The notes below the pieces were generated by a model. It did no database searches, was not told the DNA's origin, and worked only from the letters and a program-made list of their open reading frames with translations. A stretch of 49,866 bases of DNA from an uncultured Bacteroidales bacterium (lineage in GTDB: Bacteria > Bacteroidota > Bacteroidia > Bacteroidales > Muribaculaceae), in the NCBI GenBank assembly GCA_949123685.1, contig CASBHZ010000014.1:1-49866 (forward strand), written 5' to 3'. The position numbers were made by a program, and so were the translations under genes. Position 1 is the stretch's first letter. Each line of letters opens with the position of its first letter. Shown piece by piece: positions 1-8,852 of the stretch.

Positions 1-47
1 CTACACAAGGAGACACACTCTTTCCCTACACGACGCTCTTCCGATCT
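1..47 (+). other. Illumina adapter sequence (assembly artefact)
   Basis: Bases 15-47 match the Illumina read-1 adapter and end in CTCTTCCGATCT. Bases 1-6 match the end of the P5 oligo, and bases 7-14 sit where the i5 index belongs. This is library sequence, not genome. The same block appears in reverse complement at the other end of the contig. Confidence 0.98.
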
Positions 48-595
48 CTCAATTACTTGAATCGGGGGATGTTGTCAGAGCAATTGGAGAGCAGGTTGCA
101 ATTTTGAATAACAATGAGTCTACTGATGAACAGAAATCTTTGGCACTCAAGATACTTGTTCATCTTGTGGGGGATATACATCAACCGATGCATATGGGAC
201 ATCGCAGTGATTTAGGTGGCAATCGCTGGATGGTCAAGTATTTCAATTCTCCTAAAAATCTGCATTCCGTTTGGGACAGCAGTTTGCCTGAATCAGCGCA
301 TAAATGGAGCTATACCGAATGGCAACAGCAGATTGATCGTGCAACTCCTGAAGAGGAGGCTGAGATCATTGCAGATGGATCTCCCGAAAAATGGGGTAAG
401 GAATGCTACATGATAGCATCTGAAGTTTATAATACAACTCCTGAAGATTCAAAGTTGAGTTATGACTATATCAGTAAATGGACTCCTACTATTGAACTTC
501 AGTTCCTTCGTGGCGGACTTCGTCTTGCAGATCTTCTTAACTCCATTTTTGATCCGCATTATGTTGGCGCCAACACAATAATTAAAAAAGATTGA
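48..595 (+). CDS. S1/P1-type nuclease, 5'-truncated
   Basis: This is the C-terminal part of a zinc-dependent S1/P1 nuclease, a family of secreted single-strand DNA/RNA nucleases. The frame is open from the adapter junction (first whole codon at 50) to the TGA at 593-595, so the N-terminus and any signal peptide are missing. An internal TTG at 104 is not a credible start because family sequence continues upstream of it. The zinc-site motif HLVGDIHQPMH, followed by DLGGN, is intact and supplies His and Asp ligands. The end FLRGGLRLADLLN also fits the family. Family assignment is confident; substrate is unknown. Confidence 0.88.
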
Positions 596-621
596 TTTAA
601 AACTGATTCTTAGAGAATATA

Positions 622-1098
622 TTGGACTTTCCTAAACTTAATATACCATATTCTCCTCTCAGATTAAAGGAAGAGAGTGGAATTGTAAAAGTGTTTGATC
701 CTTTAAGGGATAAGCTTGTAGCTCTGACTCCTGAGGAGTATGTCAGACAACAATTTGTGGCTTGGCTGCGCAAGGAGTTTCATTACCCGTCTTCACTGAT
801 GGCAAATGAAATAGGGGTAGATATCAATGGAATGAAGAAACGTTGTGATTCAGTTGTTTTCAATCGTGATGGTTCTCCCCTTCTTATTGTGGAATATAAA
901 GCGCCGGACGTGAGGATCACTCAAGACACGTTTGATCAGATCGTGCGGTATAATATGGTATTGCATGCTAAATATCTGATTGTTTCCAATGGCTTGTGTC
1001 ATTATTGCTGTGTGATTGATTACAGGAACAATACATATCATTTTATTCCTTCAATTCCGGATTATAAAGATTTAAACAGCGCCTTCAGCGCAAATTGA
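622..1098 (+). CDS. Stand-alone HsdR N-terminal-like nuclease domain protein
   Basis: A 158-residue protein resembling only the N-terminal nuclease domain of type I restriction subunit HsdR (PD-(D/E)xK fold). The residues that would form the site are visible: D76 in RCDSVVF, then E91 and K93 in LLIVEYKAP. There is no helicase portion and no HsdM or HsdS gene nearby, so it is not a working type I system. Such short proteins are common in Bacteroidota and of unproven function. The start is TTG at 622, since no in-frame ATG precedes the conserved region. The stop overlaps the TTG start of the helicase gene that follows, so the two are probably co-translated. Confidence 0.82.
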   Translation: MDFPKLNIPYSPLRLKEESGIVKVFDPLRDKLVALTPEEYVRQQFVAWLRKEFHYPSSLMANEIGVDINGMKKRCDSVVFNRDGSPLLIVEYKAPDVRITQDTFDQIVRYNMVLHAKYLIVSNGLCHYCCVIDYRNNTYHFIPSIPDYKDLNSAFSAN

Positions 1099-3488
1099 AT
1101 TATAAAGTTTTGTCAGAAATAAGTTATAATTACCTTGACCTATTGAATCCGCAGCAACGTGCTGCCGTGGTTTACAAGGAGGGGCCATCTCTTGTGATTG
1201 CAGGGGCAGGTTCCGGAAAAACGCGTGTCCTTACATATAAGATTGTGGACTTGTTGAATAATGGATTTGAGCCATACAGAATTATGGCACTTACCTTTAC
1301 CAATAAGGCGGCAAGAGAGATGAAAGAACGTATATCCGCACTTGTGGGGAACAAGATAGCTTCCAGGTTGTGGATGGGGACATTTCACTCGATCTTCTTG
1401 AGGCTTCTCCGCGGAAATGCAGAATTGATAGGGTTTAAACCGGGATTCACCATATATGACACCGCCGATTCCAAATCGCTTATAAAGATGATTGTAAAAG
1501 AGTTGGTCCTTGATGAAAAGATATATAAGCCTTCTTCCGTAGCATCTGTTATATCAAATGCTAAAAATGCAATGGTTACACCGAAACAATATCTTCAGAA
1601 CAAGGATTATTATGAAGCGGACAGGAAAGCCAAGCGCCCGATGATAGGTCAGATATACCGGATATATAGAGACCGTTGTCATAGGGCAAATGCGATGGAT
1701 TTTGATGATATCCTGTTTTATATGAATGAGCTCCTTAGGGACAATCCGGATGTGCGGAGGCATTATCAGGAGTTTTTTAGATATATACTCGTCGATGAAT
1801 ATCAGGACACGAATTTTGCCCAGCATCTGATTGTTTCTCAATTGACCGGAGACAATATGAAACTTTGTGTTGTCGGAGATGATGCACAGAGCATATATTC
1901 ATTCCGAGGTGCCAATATAAGCAATATAATCAATCTTGAAAAGAGGTATCCGAGATTACGTATATTTAAACTTGAACGTAACTACCGTTCAACGCAAAAT
2001 ATCGTGAATGCAGCTGGCAGTCTGATTTCAAAGAATACCAATCAGCTCAAGAAAGATGTTTATAGTGAGAATGAGATTGGAGCCCCCGTGGAAGTGATCA
2101 GGACATATTCCGATATGGAAGAAGCTTATATGGTTGCGAACCTAATATCCGGCTCAAAGCTTACTTGTCATGATTCTTTAGATGACTATGCAATCTTATA
2201 TCGCACCAACGCGCAGAGCCGAGTTCTTGAGGAGGCATTGCGCAAAAGAAATATAAATTACCGCATATACGGAGGTTTATCCTTTTATCAGCGTAAAGAA
2301 ATTAAAGATGTAATAGCATATTTCAGGGTGTCTATCAATCCGGATGATGACGAGGCATTGAGGAGGATTATCAATTATCCTGCCCGTGGAATTGGTGAGA
2401 CTACTATGAAAAAGATTCAGGCTTGCGCTTCAGAAAATGGGATAAGCTTATGGGCTGTTATATCTGATATTGCGGATTATAATGCAGGAATAAATGCCGG
2501 AACACAAAAAAAACTGACGGCTTTTGCAGAACTCATAAAGCTTTTCATTGCTGATAACGATAAATCAAATGCTTTTGAGTTAGGTCAGCTGATATACAAC
2601 CGGACAGGTATATTGACGGCACTTGCACACGATAAGACTCCCGAAAGTATAAGTAAGCATGAAAACTTGACAGAACTTCTTTCCGGTCTTAAAGATTTTG
2701 TGGAATCCCGTATCGAGGAGGAAACAGATGCCGATGTCTCGATGCGAGCTTTCCTTTCTGATGTCATGTTGGCTACGGATCAGGATAATGAAGACGATAG
2801 CGACGAGCCTAAAGTGACACTTATGACTGTGCATGCCGCAAAAGGACTTGAGTTTAAACATGTATATATCGTCGGTGTGGAGGAAGATTTATTCCCGTCA
2901 GCGATGAGTATGGATTCGCTTGCGCAGATAGAGGAAGAAAGACGTTTGCTTTATGTGGCAATCACTCGTGCTAAAGAAACGTGTGTTATCTTGTTTGCAG
3001 GTTCGCGTTTCCGAAACGGACAGACGGTGCTTTCACGCCCTTCCAGGTTCCTCTCCGAGATTGACCCCAAATATTTGAAACTTGTTTCCTCTGTAAATAT
3101 TGAAGATGAGGATTCCGGAAAGTTTATTAATCCGATAGCTAATTATAGTTCGTATAATCGCAGATCAAATCCTTCGGAATCATTCCGTTCCGGAAGATTC
3201 TCGGATTATGGGTCTCCTTCATCCCGACCGGATTATGGGCAGCGTGCTGTCAAGGAGCTTAATAAAGTATCCGGTGCTTTGTCAGGGGGCGGTATAAAAC
3301 CATTACACACGCCTGATGAATTGTCAATTGGCATGAAAATCCGGCATCCCAAGTTGGGTGTTGGCAATATTACTATGATGGGTAATGTTCAGGGAGAACC
3401 AAGTATTACGGTGGATTTCGGGGTTACGGGAATTAAGAAACTGCTACTTAAATTTGCTAAATTTGAAATAATAAGTAACAGAAATTAA
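1095..3488 (+). CDS. UvrD/PcrA-family superfamily 1 DNA helicase
   Basis: ATP-dependent 3'-5' DNA helicase of the UvrD/PcrA/Rep group, 797 residues, full length. Motifs appear in order: LNPQQRAAV, Walker A AGAGSGKT at 36-43, DEYQD (motif II), ERNYRSTQNI (motif IV), YRTNAQSR, TVHAAKGLEF (motif V) and RRLLYVAITRAK (motif VI). The last 55 or so residues form the PcrA-like C-terminal module that contacts RNA polymerase in studied members (HPKLGVG and VDFGVTGIKKL). The start TTG at 1095 overlaps the stop of the upstream nuclease-domain gene. Likely role: nucleotide excision or mismatch repair and removal of stalled polymerases. PcrA and UvrD cannot be told apart by eye here. Confidence 0.95.
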   Translation: MNYKVLSEISYNYLDLLNPQQRAAVVYKEGPSLVIAGAGSGKTRVLTYKIVDLLNNGFEPYRIMALTFTNKAAREMKERISALVGNKIASRLWMGTFHSIFLRLLRGNAELIGFKPGFTIYDTADSKSLIKMIVKELVLDEKIYKPSSVASVISNAKNAMVTPKQYLQNKDYYEADRKAKRPMIGQIYRIYRDRCHRANAMDFDDILFYMNELLRDNPDVRRHYQEFFRYILVDEYQDTNFAQHLIVSQLTGDNMKLCVVGDDAQSIYSFRGANISNIINLEKRYPRLRIFKLERNYRSTQNIVNAAGSLISKNTNQLKKDVYSENEIGAPVEVIRTYSDMEEAYMVANLISGSKLTCHDSLDDYAILYRTNAQSRVLEEALRKRNINYRIYGGLSFYQRKEIKDVIAYFRVSINPDDDEALRRIINYPARGIGETTMKKIQACASENGISLWAVISDIADYNAGINAGTQKKLTAFAELIKLFIADNDKSNAFELGQLIYNRTGILTALAHDKTPESISKHENLTELLSGLKDFVESRIEEETDADVSMRAFLSDVMLATDQDNEDDSDEPKVTLMTVHAAKGLEFKHVYIVGVEEDLFPSAMSMDSLAQIEEERRLLYVAITRAKETCVILFAGSRFRNGQTVLSRPSRFLSEIDPKYLKLVSSVNIEDEDSGKFINPIANYSSYNRRSNPSESFRSGRFSDYGSPSSRPDYGQRAVKELNKVSGALSGGGIKPLHTPDELSIGMKIRHPKLGVGNITMMGNVQGEPSITVDFGVTGIKKLLLKFAKFEIISNRN

Positions 3489-3509
3489 TGCACTTAATTA
3501 AGATGAAAG

Positions 3510-4661
3510 ATGGGATCGAATATTCAAACACCATATTATATTGTTTATGAAGACCGCATTCGGCGCAACATGGAAAAACTTAGTCGTGTTGCAAGAGAGG
3601 CTGATGTGAAGATTATAATGGCATTCAAAGCGAATGCATTATGGAAAACTTTTCCTATTATTGCTGAATATTTTAAAGCGTCAACAGCAAGTTCTCTAAA
3701 TGAAATGAAGCTCTCTCTTGAGTTTTTGGGAAATGAGGTTCATTCGTATTGTCCTGTGTATACTGAAAAATCGTTTCCGGAGTTTCTGGAGGGAAGCACA
3801 CATATCACATTCAATTCGCTTGCACAGTTCAGAAGATTCTATCCTCAGATAAAAGACTACAATAAAGTTCATGCAGACAAGACTGTATCAGCCGGACTCC
3901 GCGTAAATCCTCATTGTAGCGTGATTGAAACGGATATATATAACCCGTGCATTCCAGGTTCGCGTTTTGGTGAAAATGTTGTGAACCTTAAAGATGGATT
4001 GCCGGAAGGAATCGAAGGACTCCATTTTCACGCTTTATGTGAATCGTCAAGTTATGATCTTGAAAAAGTTCTTGATGCTTTTAAGGAGGAATATGGTCAT
4101 CTCCTGCCACATATCAAATGGCTAAATATGGGCGGTGGTCACTTGATGACCCGCAAGGATTATAATATCGATCATCTTATTTCTTTGTTGAATAAATTGC
4201 ATGAAGAGTATCCTGGTCTTCAGTTGATAATGGAACCCGGTAGCGCGTTCACTTGGCAGACCGGTGATCTTGTTACCGAAGTCCTTGACGTGGTTGAGGA
4301 TGCCGGAATCAAAACTGCCATAATTGATGCCTCTTTTGCATGCCATATGCCGGACTGTTTGGAAATGCCCTATAAACCTAATATTTTAGAGTCTCTACCT
4401 AATGATTCCGAAGATGGATATTCATATCGTCTTGGCGGTAATTCATGTTTGAGTGGAGATTTCATTGGAGACTGGAAATTTCCTGCGCCCTTGAAACCTG
4501 GAGATAAACTTACTTTACTTGATATGAATCATTACACCACGGTCAAGACAAATATGTTTAATGGGATTAGTCACCCTTCAATTTGGCTTGTCCCGGCTAA
4601 TGGCGATCCGGTTCTTTTAAGGGAATTTACATACGAGGATTATCGGTCCCGTATGGATTGA
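3510..4661 (+). CDS. nspC: Carboxynorspermidine/carboxyspermidine decarboxylase
   Basis: PLP-dependent decarboxylase of the alanine racemase/ornithine decarboxylase fold, 383 residues. It performs the last step of the alternative spermidine/norspermidine pathway, turning carboxy(nor)spermidine into the polyamine and CO2. The likely PLP lysine is K40 in IIMAFKANALW. Family motifs are TASSLNEMKLSLEF, HITFNSLAQFRRF, HFHALCES, LNMGGGH and DASFACHMPDCLEMPY. ATG at 3510 was chosen; an ATG at 3503 is in another frame. The gene starts 21 nt after the helicase stop and is followed by a 14-bp hairpin. No carboxyspermidine dehydrogenase lies in the window. Confidence 0.92.
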   Translation: MGSNIQTPYYIVYEDRIRRNMEKLSRVAREADVKIIMAFKANALWKTFPIIAEYFKASTASSLNEMKLSLEFLGNEVHSYCPVYTEKSFPEFLEGSTHITFNSLAQFRRFYPQIKDYNKVHADKTVSAGLRVNPHCSVIETDIYNPCIPGSRFGENVVNLKDGLPEGIEGLHFHALCESSSYDLEKVLDAFKEEYGHLLPHIKWLNMGGGHLMTRKDYNIDHLISLLNKLHEEYPGLQLIMEPGSAFTWQTGDLVTEVLDVVEDAGIKTAIIDASFACHMPDCLEMPYKPNILESLPNDSEDGYSYRLGGNSCLSGDFIGDWKFPAPLKPGDKLTLLDMNHYTTVKTNMFNGISHPSIWLVPANGDPVLLREFTYEDYRSRMD

Positions 4662-4664
4662 AAA

Positions 4665-4698
4665 AGAGAATGGGACATATAGCAATGTCCCATTCTCT
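4665..4698 (+). terminator. Hairpin after nspC
   Basis: A perfect 14-bp stem (4665-4678 with 4685-4698) and a 6-nt loop start 3 nt after the nspC stop. No long U tract follows on the plus strand. Confidence 0.7.
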
Positions 4699-4735
4699 GA
4701 TTATTCTGACTATTTGGACTAATTGAAAAATAATC

Positions 4736-6985
4736 ATGAAAAAACTCAAATTTTTGTTTTTAGTAGCTGTCGTGGCTACTGTCGGAGTACCTTCTTACGG
4801 GCAAGGAACTTTAGAAGACTACAATCGTGCATATGCCGCGCGTCGTAACTTTGGATCTCATAATGTATATTATTCCAATGTCAAGCCTGTTTGGCTTGAG
4901 CACGGCAAATCATTCTGGTATGTGAGGGAGACTCCTGATGGTCGTAAATATGTTTTGGTCGACGCTCCTTCCGGGAATAGGCGTGATTTGTTTGATCATG
5001 CGAAATTATCTTCCGAATTGTATAAACTTATCGGTAAAAGATTTTCTCCTGATAGCCTTTTCCTGAATAATGTTCAGATGTCTTATAAAGGCGATACAAT
5101 GCGTTTCAGTATTGATGATAGAAAATATGAGTTTCTTACAAAGAAAAACAAGCTTTCAGTAAAAGGGAATATCCAACCGGCACCTGAAAAGCCACATTGG
5201 ATGGTTGTTGATGAAGAGAAAAATGCATCTGCCGTAACATCTCCTGATGGTTCAAAGTCAGCATATATAAAAGAGAATAATGTGTTTGTCCGTGATCTGC
5301 ATACAGGAAAGGAACGTAAACTCAGTCAGGATGGTACAATAGGTAATTATTATTCATCTTGGATATCATGGAGTCCGGACAGTAAGAAAATAACGACATG
5401 CAAGATCCGACCCGCAGAGAAAAGGTATGTATACTATGTAGAATCTTCTCCGGCAGATGGTATTCAACCGAAACTTCATAAACAAGAGTATGCTAAACCG
5501 GGGGATGAGTTAAGGTTTAAGATACCATGTATATTTGATGTCGAAACAGGAAAAGCTGTAGTTCCTTCTACGGAATTATTTGCTTCCCAATATGATATTT
5601 ATGGGCCTGTATGGAATAGTGACAGTAAAAGTGTCATTTTCGATTATAATGAGCGTGGTCATAAGGTATTTAGGGTGCTTGAACTTTCTTACGACACAGG
5701 AAAAGTGCGTACACTTGTGGAAGAAACATCTGATAAGTATGTTAATTATACCAGATATTTCCGTCACAATTTAAATGATGGCAAACGTATTATATGGATG
5801 AGTGAACGAGATAATTGGAATCATCTTTATATGTACGATCGCCTAACGGGAATGCCGTCACATCAGATAACTAAAGGGGAATGGTATGTGCGTGAGGTTC
5901 TGAAGGTTGATGAGGATAATGAAAAGATTTATTTTTCTGCAAATGGAGTCAATAAGGATGAAGATCCCTATAATATCAAGTATTATAGTATTGGATTTGA
6001 CGGATCTGATATGCGAGTGCTGACACCTGATAAAGGGTTTCATAAAGCTTGGTTTTCACCCGATTTTAAATATCTTGTTGATATTGTTTCAACTCCAGTG
6101 GATGCCCCTGTGACTACATTGCGCAGCGCGGAAAACGGAGAGGTGCTTTCAATACTTGAAAAAGCAGATATCTCTCGTCTGTTAGCAAACGGCTGGCGTG
6201 CACCGGAAGTGTTTACTGCCCCTGGCCGGGATGGAAAAACGGATATATGGGGAATAATTCAACGTCCGTCCAATTTTGATCCTAATAAAAAATATCCTGT
6301 TATTGAATATATTTACCAAGGACCCGGTGATCAATATGTGCCTAAAAGCTTTATCTCCTGCAACTATTGGATGGTTCCATTATCGGAATTGGGATTTATA
6401 GTAGTTATGGTGGATGGGATGAGCACCTCTTTCAGAAGCCGTGAATTTGAAAATGTTTGTTATAAGAACCTTAAAGATGCAGGAATACCGGATCATATGG
6501 CATGGATTAAAGCTGCTGCGGAAAAGTATCTCGAAATGGATATAGATAGGCTTGGAATATATGGATGTTCTGCCGGCGGACAGGAATCAACCAGTGCCCT
6601 GCTCCATTATCCTGATTTCTATAAGGCTGCCTATTCTGCATGCGGATGTCATGACAACAGGATGGATAAGATATGGTGGAATGAATTATGGATGGGATAT
6701 CCGATAGATAAAAGCTATGAAGATTGCTCTAATGTAGCCAATGCCCATCTTCTCAAACGTCCGTTAATGCTTGTTGTAGGAGAACTTGATGATAACGTAG
6801 ATCCGGCTTCGACAATGCAGGTGGCTAATGCTCTGATTAAAGCCAACAAAGACTTTGAGCTTGTTGTCATCCCCGGAGCACATCATACTATGGGAGAAGC
6901 ATTTGGAGACCATAAGCGTTATGACTTTTTCGTTCGTGAACTTATGGGAACAGAACCACCTGCCTGGAATGACATTTCTTATTAG
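4736..6985 (+). CDS. Dipeptidyl peptidase IV-type S9 serine peptidase, secreted
   Basis: A 749-residue prolyl-oligopeptidase-family enzyme of the DPP-IV type, expected to remove X-Pro or X-Ala dipeptides from peptides in the periplasm. A signal peptide covers about residues 1-22 (LFLVAVVATVGVPSYG). A DPPIV_N beta-propeller (PVWNSDSKSVIF, WMSERDNWNHLYMYD) precedes the alpha/beta-hydrolase domain. The catalytic triad reads as S612 in GCSAGGQ, D686 in GELDDNVDP and H716 or H717 in PGAHHTMG. GCSAGG departs from the mammalian GWSYGG but is seen in many Bacteroidota S9 peptidases. The gene lies between hairpins at 4665-4698 and 7058-7090, so it is probably monocistronic. Confidence 0.93.
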   Translation: MKKLKFLFLVAVVATVGVPSYGQGTLEDYNRAYAARRNFGSHNVYYSNVKPVWLEHGKSFWYVRETPDGRKYVLVDAPSGNRRDLFDHAKLSSELYKLIGKRFSPDSLFLNNVQMSYKGDTMRFSIDDRKYEFLTKKNKLSVKGNIQPAPEKPHWMVVDEEKNASAVTSPDGSKSAYIKENNVFVRDLHTGKERKLSQDGTIGNYYSSWISWSPDSKKITTCKIRPAEKRYVYYVESSPADGIQPKLHKQEYAKPGDELRFKIPCIFDVETGKAVVPSTELFASQYDIYGPVWNSDSKSVIFDYNERGHKVFRVLELSYDTGKVRTLVEETSDKYVNYTRYFRHNLNDGKRIIWMSERDNWNHLYMYDRLTGMPSHQITKGEWYVREVLKVDEDNEKIYFSANGVNKDEDPYNIKYYSIGFDGSDMRVLTPDKGFHKAWFSPDFKYLVDIVSTPVDAPVTTLRSAENGEVLSILEKADISRLLANGWRAPEVFTAPGRDGKTDIWGIIQRPSNFDPNKKYPVIEYIYQGPGDQYVPKSFISCNYWMVPLSELGFIVVMVDGMSTSFRSREFENVCYKNLKDAGIPDHMAWIKAAAEKYLEMDIDRLGIYGCSAGGQESTSALLHYPDFYKAAYSACGCHDNRMDKIWWNELWMGYPIDKSYEDCSNVANAHLLKRPLMLVVGELDDNVDPASTMQVANALIKANKDFELVVIPGAHHTMGEAFGDHKRYDFFVRELMGTEPPAWNDISY

Positions 6986-7057
6986 TTCATGATATGTGTT
7001 TAATGTAATAACTTACTTAAAAAAATATATCGGGGATTGCTTTTTTTAAACTTTTTT

Positions 7058-7090
7058 AATCGGAGTGTGTCTTATAGATATACTCCGATT
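7058..7090 (+). terminator. Rho-independent terminator after the S9 peptidase
   Basis: Arms AATCGGAGT (7058-7066) and ACTCCGATT (7082-7090) pair perfectly. A T run at 7094-7098 follows on the plus strand. Confidence 0.8.
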
Positions 7091-7136
7091 AAGTTTTTAC
7101 TTCATATGGAGACTGTAACAATTAAAATTCAAGGCT

Positions 7137-7598
7137 ATGAGACGAATTATTACATCATTCATCCTCTCTCTCTTTATTATATCCGGAACGGGTGTCGCAT
7201 TTGCTGACAAGCATCATAAACACCATGATAGAGACCGTTATGAATATCGCCATAAACATGACGATGATTATTACAAGCATATGAAGAAAGCTCATAAGGC
7301 TGAGAAAAAATATTGGAAGGAACGCCGCAAAATTGATCGTAAATATTACAAAGACTATGATCGTCAACTTCGAAAGATGGTTGCTTATGCTGCAAGGGGA
7401 GGCAGAGATGTTCGAGTATGGCGCGTGAGTGATGACACTTATCTGGTAAAGTATTATAAGGGCGGCAGATATTATACTCAACGGTTATATCCATATTCGG
7501 GCAGATATGGCTCTCGAGGTGTCGTAAATATTAATTGGAATCCCTTATCCTCCTGGACTCTGTTGCCTTCGATCAATATTAACATTCCGTTTGATTGA
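7137..7598 (+). CDS. Small secreted His/Lys/Tyr-rich protein, unknown function
   Basis: I do not recognise the family. The product has 153 residues. A clear signal peptide spans about 1-23 (FILSLFIISGTGVAFA, then DKHHKHH). Residues 24-75 are dominated by His, Lys, Asp, Arg and Tyr, with many HK, DDD and YY runs and KKAHKAEKKYWKERRK that could form a charged helix. The second half (DVRVWRVSDDTYLVKYYKGGRYYTQRLYP) looks like a small beta-rich domain, and the end is hydrophobic. The His-rich part could bind metal or an acidic polymer; this is inference. It lies behind a terminator and converges on the DUF4296 lipoprotein gene. Confidence 0.75.
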   Translation: MRRIITSFILSLFIISGTGVAFADKHHKHHDRDRYEYRHKHDDDYYKHMKKAHKAEKKYWKERRKIDRKYYKDYDRQLRKMVAYAARGGRDVRVWRVSDDTYLVKYYKGGRYYTQRLYPYSGRYGSRGVVNINWNPLSSWTLLPSININIPFD

Positions 7599-7778
7599 TA
7601 TGGGAGAGATACCATCCATCCGATGCTTCGGATAGAAATAACGAAGAGTCAATAAACAATACACCTGGCGTTTCAGCTATGTAGTCAGAAATAGTGAATG
7701 TGTTTACTTTTATGTTAAAAGGGCTTTGGGGTCTTTTTATTAGGATATAATAATCATCATCTGATACATGTATAGTCA

Positions 7779-7820
7779 AGACCGGAAGGGAAAATGTTGA
7801 ATCATTTCCTTTCCGGTCTT
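7779..7820. terminator. Hairpin between convergent genes
   Basis: An approximately 15-bp stem with one G-T pair (AAGACCGGAAGG pairs with CCTTTCCGGTCTT) lies in the 258-bp gap between the secreted-protein gene (+) and the DUF4296 gene (-). It probably ends transcripts from both sides. Nothing else in the gap is supported except a doubtful minus-strand frame (see findings). Confidence 0.65.
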
Positions 7821-7856
7821 TCTTATAAAGTCTGCAGGTAAGCATTTTTAGGTGTT

Positions 7857-8852
7857 TCATAGATTCTTTGCAGGTGTCAGTTCTGTAGGTACTGCCTTTA
7901 GAGGTTCTTTAGGAAGTGTTTTTACAGGTTTCTTTAATTCCTTGGAATCAAACGATTTCAGATGTCTCCGTTTGTTAGCTACCGGCCTTTCGTTCGGGAT
8001 TGACAAAGTGTTGTTATCTTCTGTAAGTATCTCCCCTATTTTAGAATCTTCTGCGAGAGAGTCATTTTTCTCAGAAGACTTCAAGCGATTGTGCAATCCG
8101 GGATATCTTTTTTGAGAATATATCCTGTAATATTGAGTACTGTCTATTGGAGTTCGTTGCAATGCTATGCTGTCAAGCCATAATGGTAATGATTGCTTGT
8201 CTTTGGCTCTTACATATCCGAATATCCGTTTCACAATGAATGCCGTGTCTGTCTGTAGAGTCATCTCTACTTTTGAACTTCCATTCTGTGTTTGGTATGT
8301 ATATGACGAAGCACCGTTATCGTAGTCAACACCTAACATCAGGTTACCTTCCGTCAGACCTTTAATTCGCATTTTCCATGTGATCTTGTCTCCTTTTTGA
8401 AGCTCATTTATTGGAATGGAGAATGTAACACCATTGGAATTGCTCCGGTCTGAAACAAATAAATGTCTTGAATAAGGCCAGAGATCTGTTGAATTTAAGT
8501 CTTGTTCGGTTTTGCCTATTGCTTTACTTTGGCGCAAAGCCAATTCTTGATCAACCTTTGCGTAAAGGTTTGCATAGTCATCAATGTTGCGACCATACCA
8601 TGTCATGGTTGAATCAAAATCGGCTTTTGAAAGTCCATGTTTTTCGAGTGCCCATTGAACGGCACTGTCTCTGATACTGTCGTTATAATATCCGGAGTTG
8701 TGATTTTGCATATATATTTCTGCAACTTCCATATCGGCTATCAAACCGACCATTTCGTTATCTGATAATACTCCTTTGGGGCGCTTGTTGCAAGCACCCC
8801 AAAGGATAACAGATACAGATATGAGTATCCGGATATATTTGTTCATTATCAT
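7857..8852 (-). CDS. DUF4296 lipoprotein
   Basis: A 331-residue predicted lipoprotein with the Bacteroidota DUF4296 domain (MVGLIADMEVAEIYM, then HGLSKADFDSTMTWYGRNIDDYANLYAKV). The N-terminus MIMNKYIRILISVSVILWGACNK is a signal with a lipobox-like WGAC; an alternative start is the second Met. A beta-rich middle (about 125-235) and a Lys/Pro-rich tail follow. Function is unknown. Its start overlaps the lspA stop as ATGA. The adjacency to signal peptidase II, the enzyme that would process it, is conserved in Bacteroidota as far as I know. Confidence 0.85.
   Translation of the reverse strand: MIMNKYIRILISVSVILWGACNKRPKGVLSDNEMVGLIADMEVAEIYMQNHNSGYYNDSIRDSAVQWALEKHGLSKADFDSTMTWYGRNIDDYANLYAKVDQELALRQSKAIGKTEQDLNSTDLWPYSRHLFVSDRSNSNGVTFSIPINELQKGDKITWKMRIKGLTEGNLMLGVDYDNGASSYTYQTQNGSSKVEMTLQTDTAFIVKRIFGYVRAKDKQSLPLWLDSIALQRTPIDSTQYYRIYSQKRYPGLHNRLKSSEKNDSLAEDSKIGEILTEDNNTLSIPNERPVANKRRHLKSFDSKELKKPVKTLPKEPLKAVPTELTPAKNL

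Noticed and set aside
622..1098. Part of a type I restriction-modification or defence system
   Set aside because: Only the HsdR N-terminal domain is present; no HsdM, HsdS or helicase subunit of that type nearby, and the neighbours are housekeeping genes.
6563..6580. GCSAGG nucleophile motif of the S9 peptidase as a defective active site
   Set aside because: Serine, aspartate and histidine are all present and this variant is common in Bacteroidota S9 enzymes.
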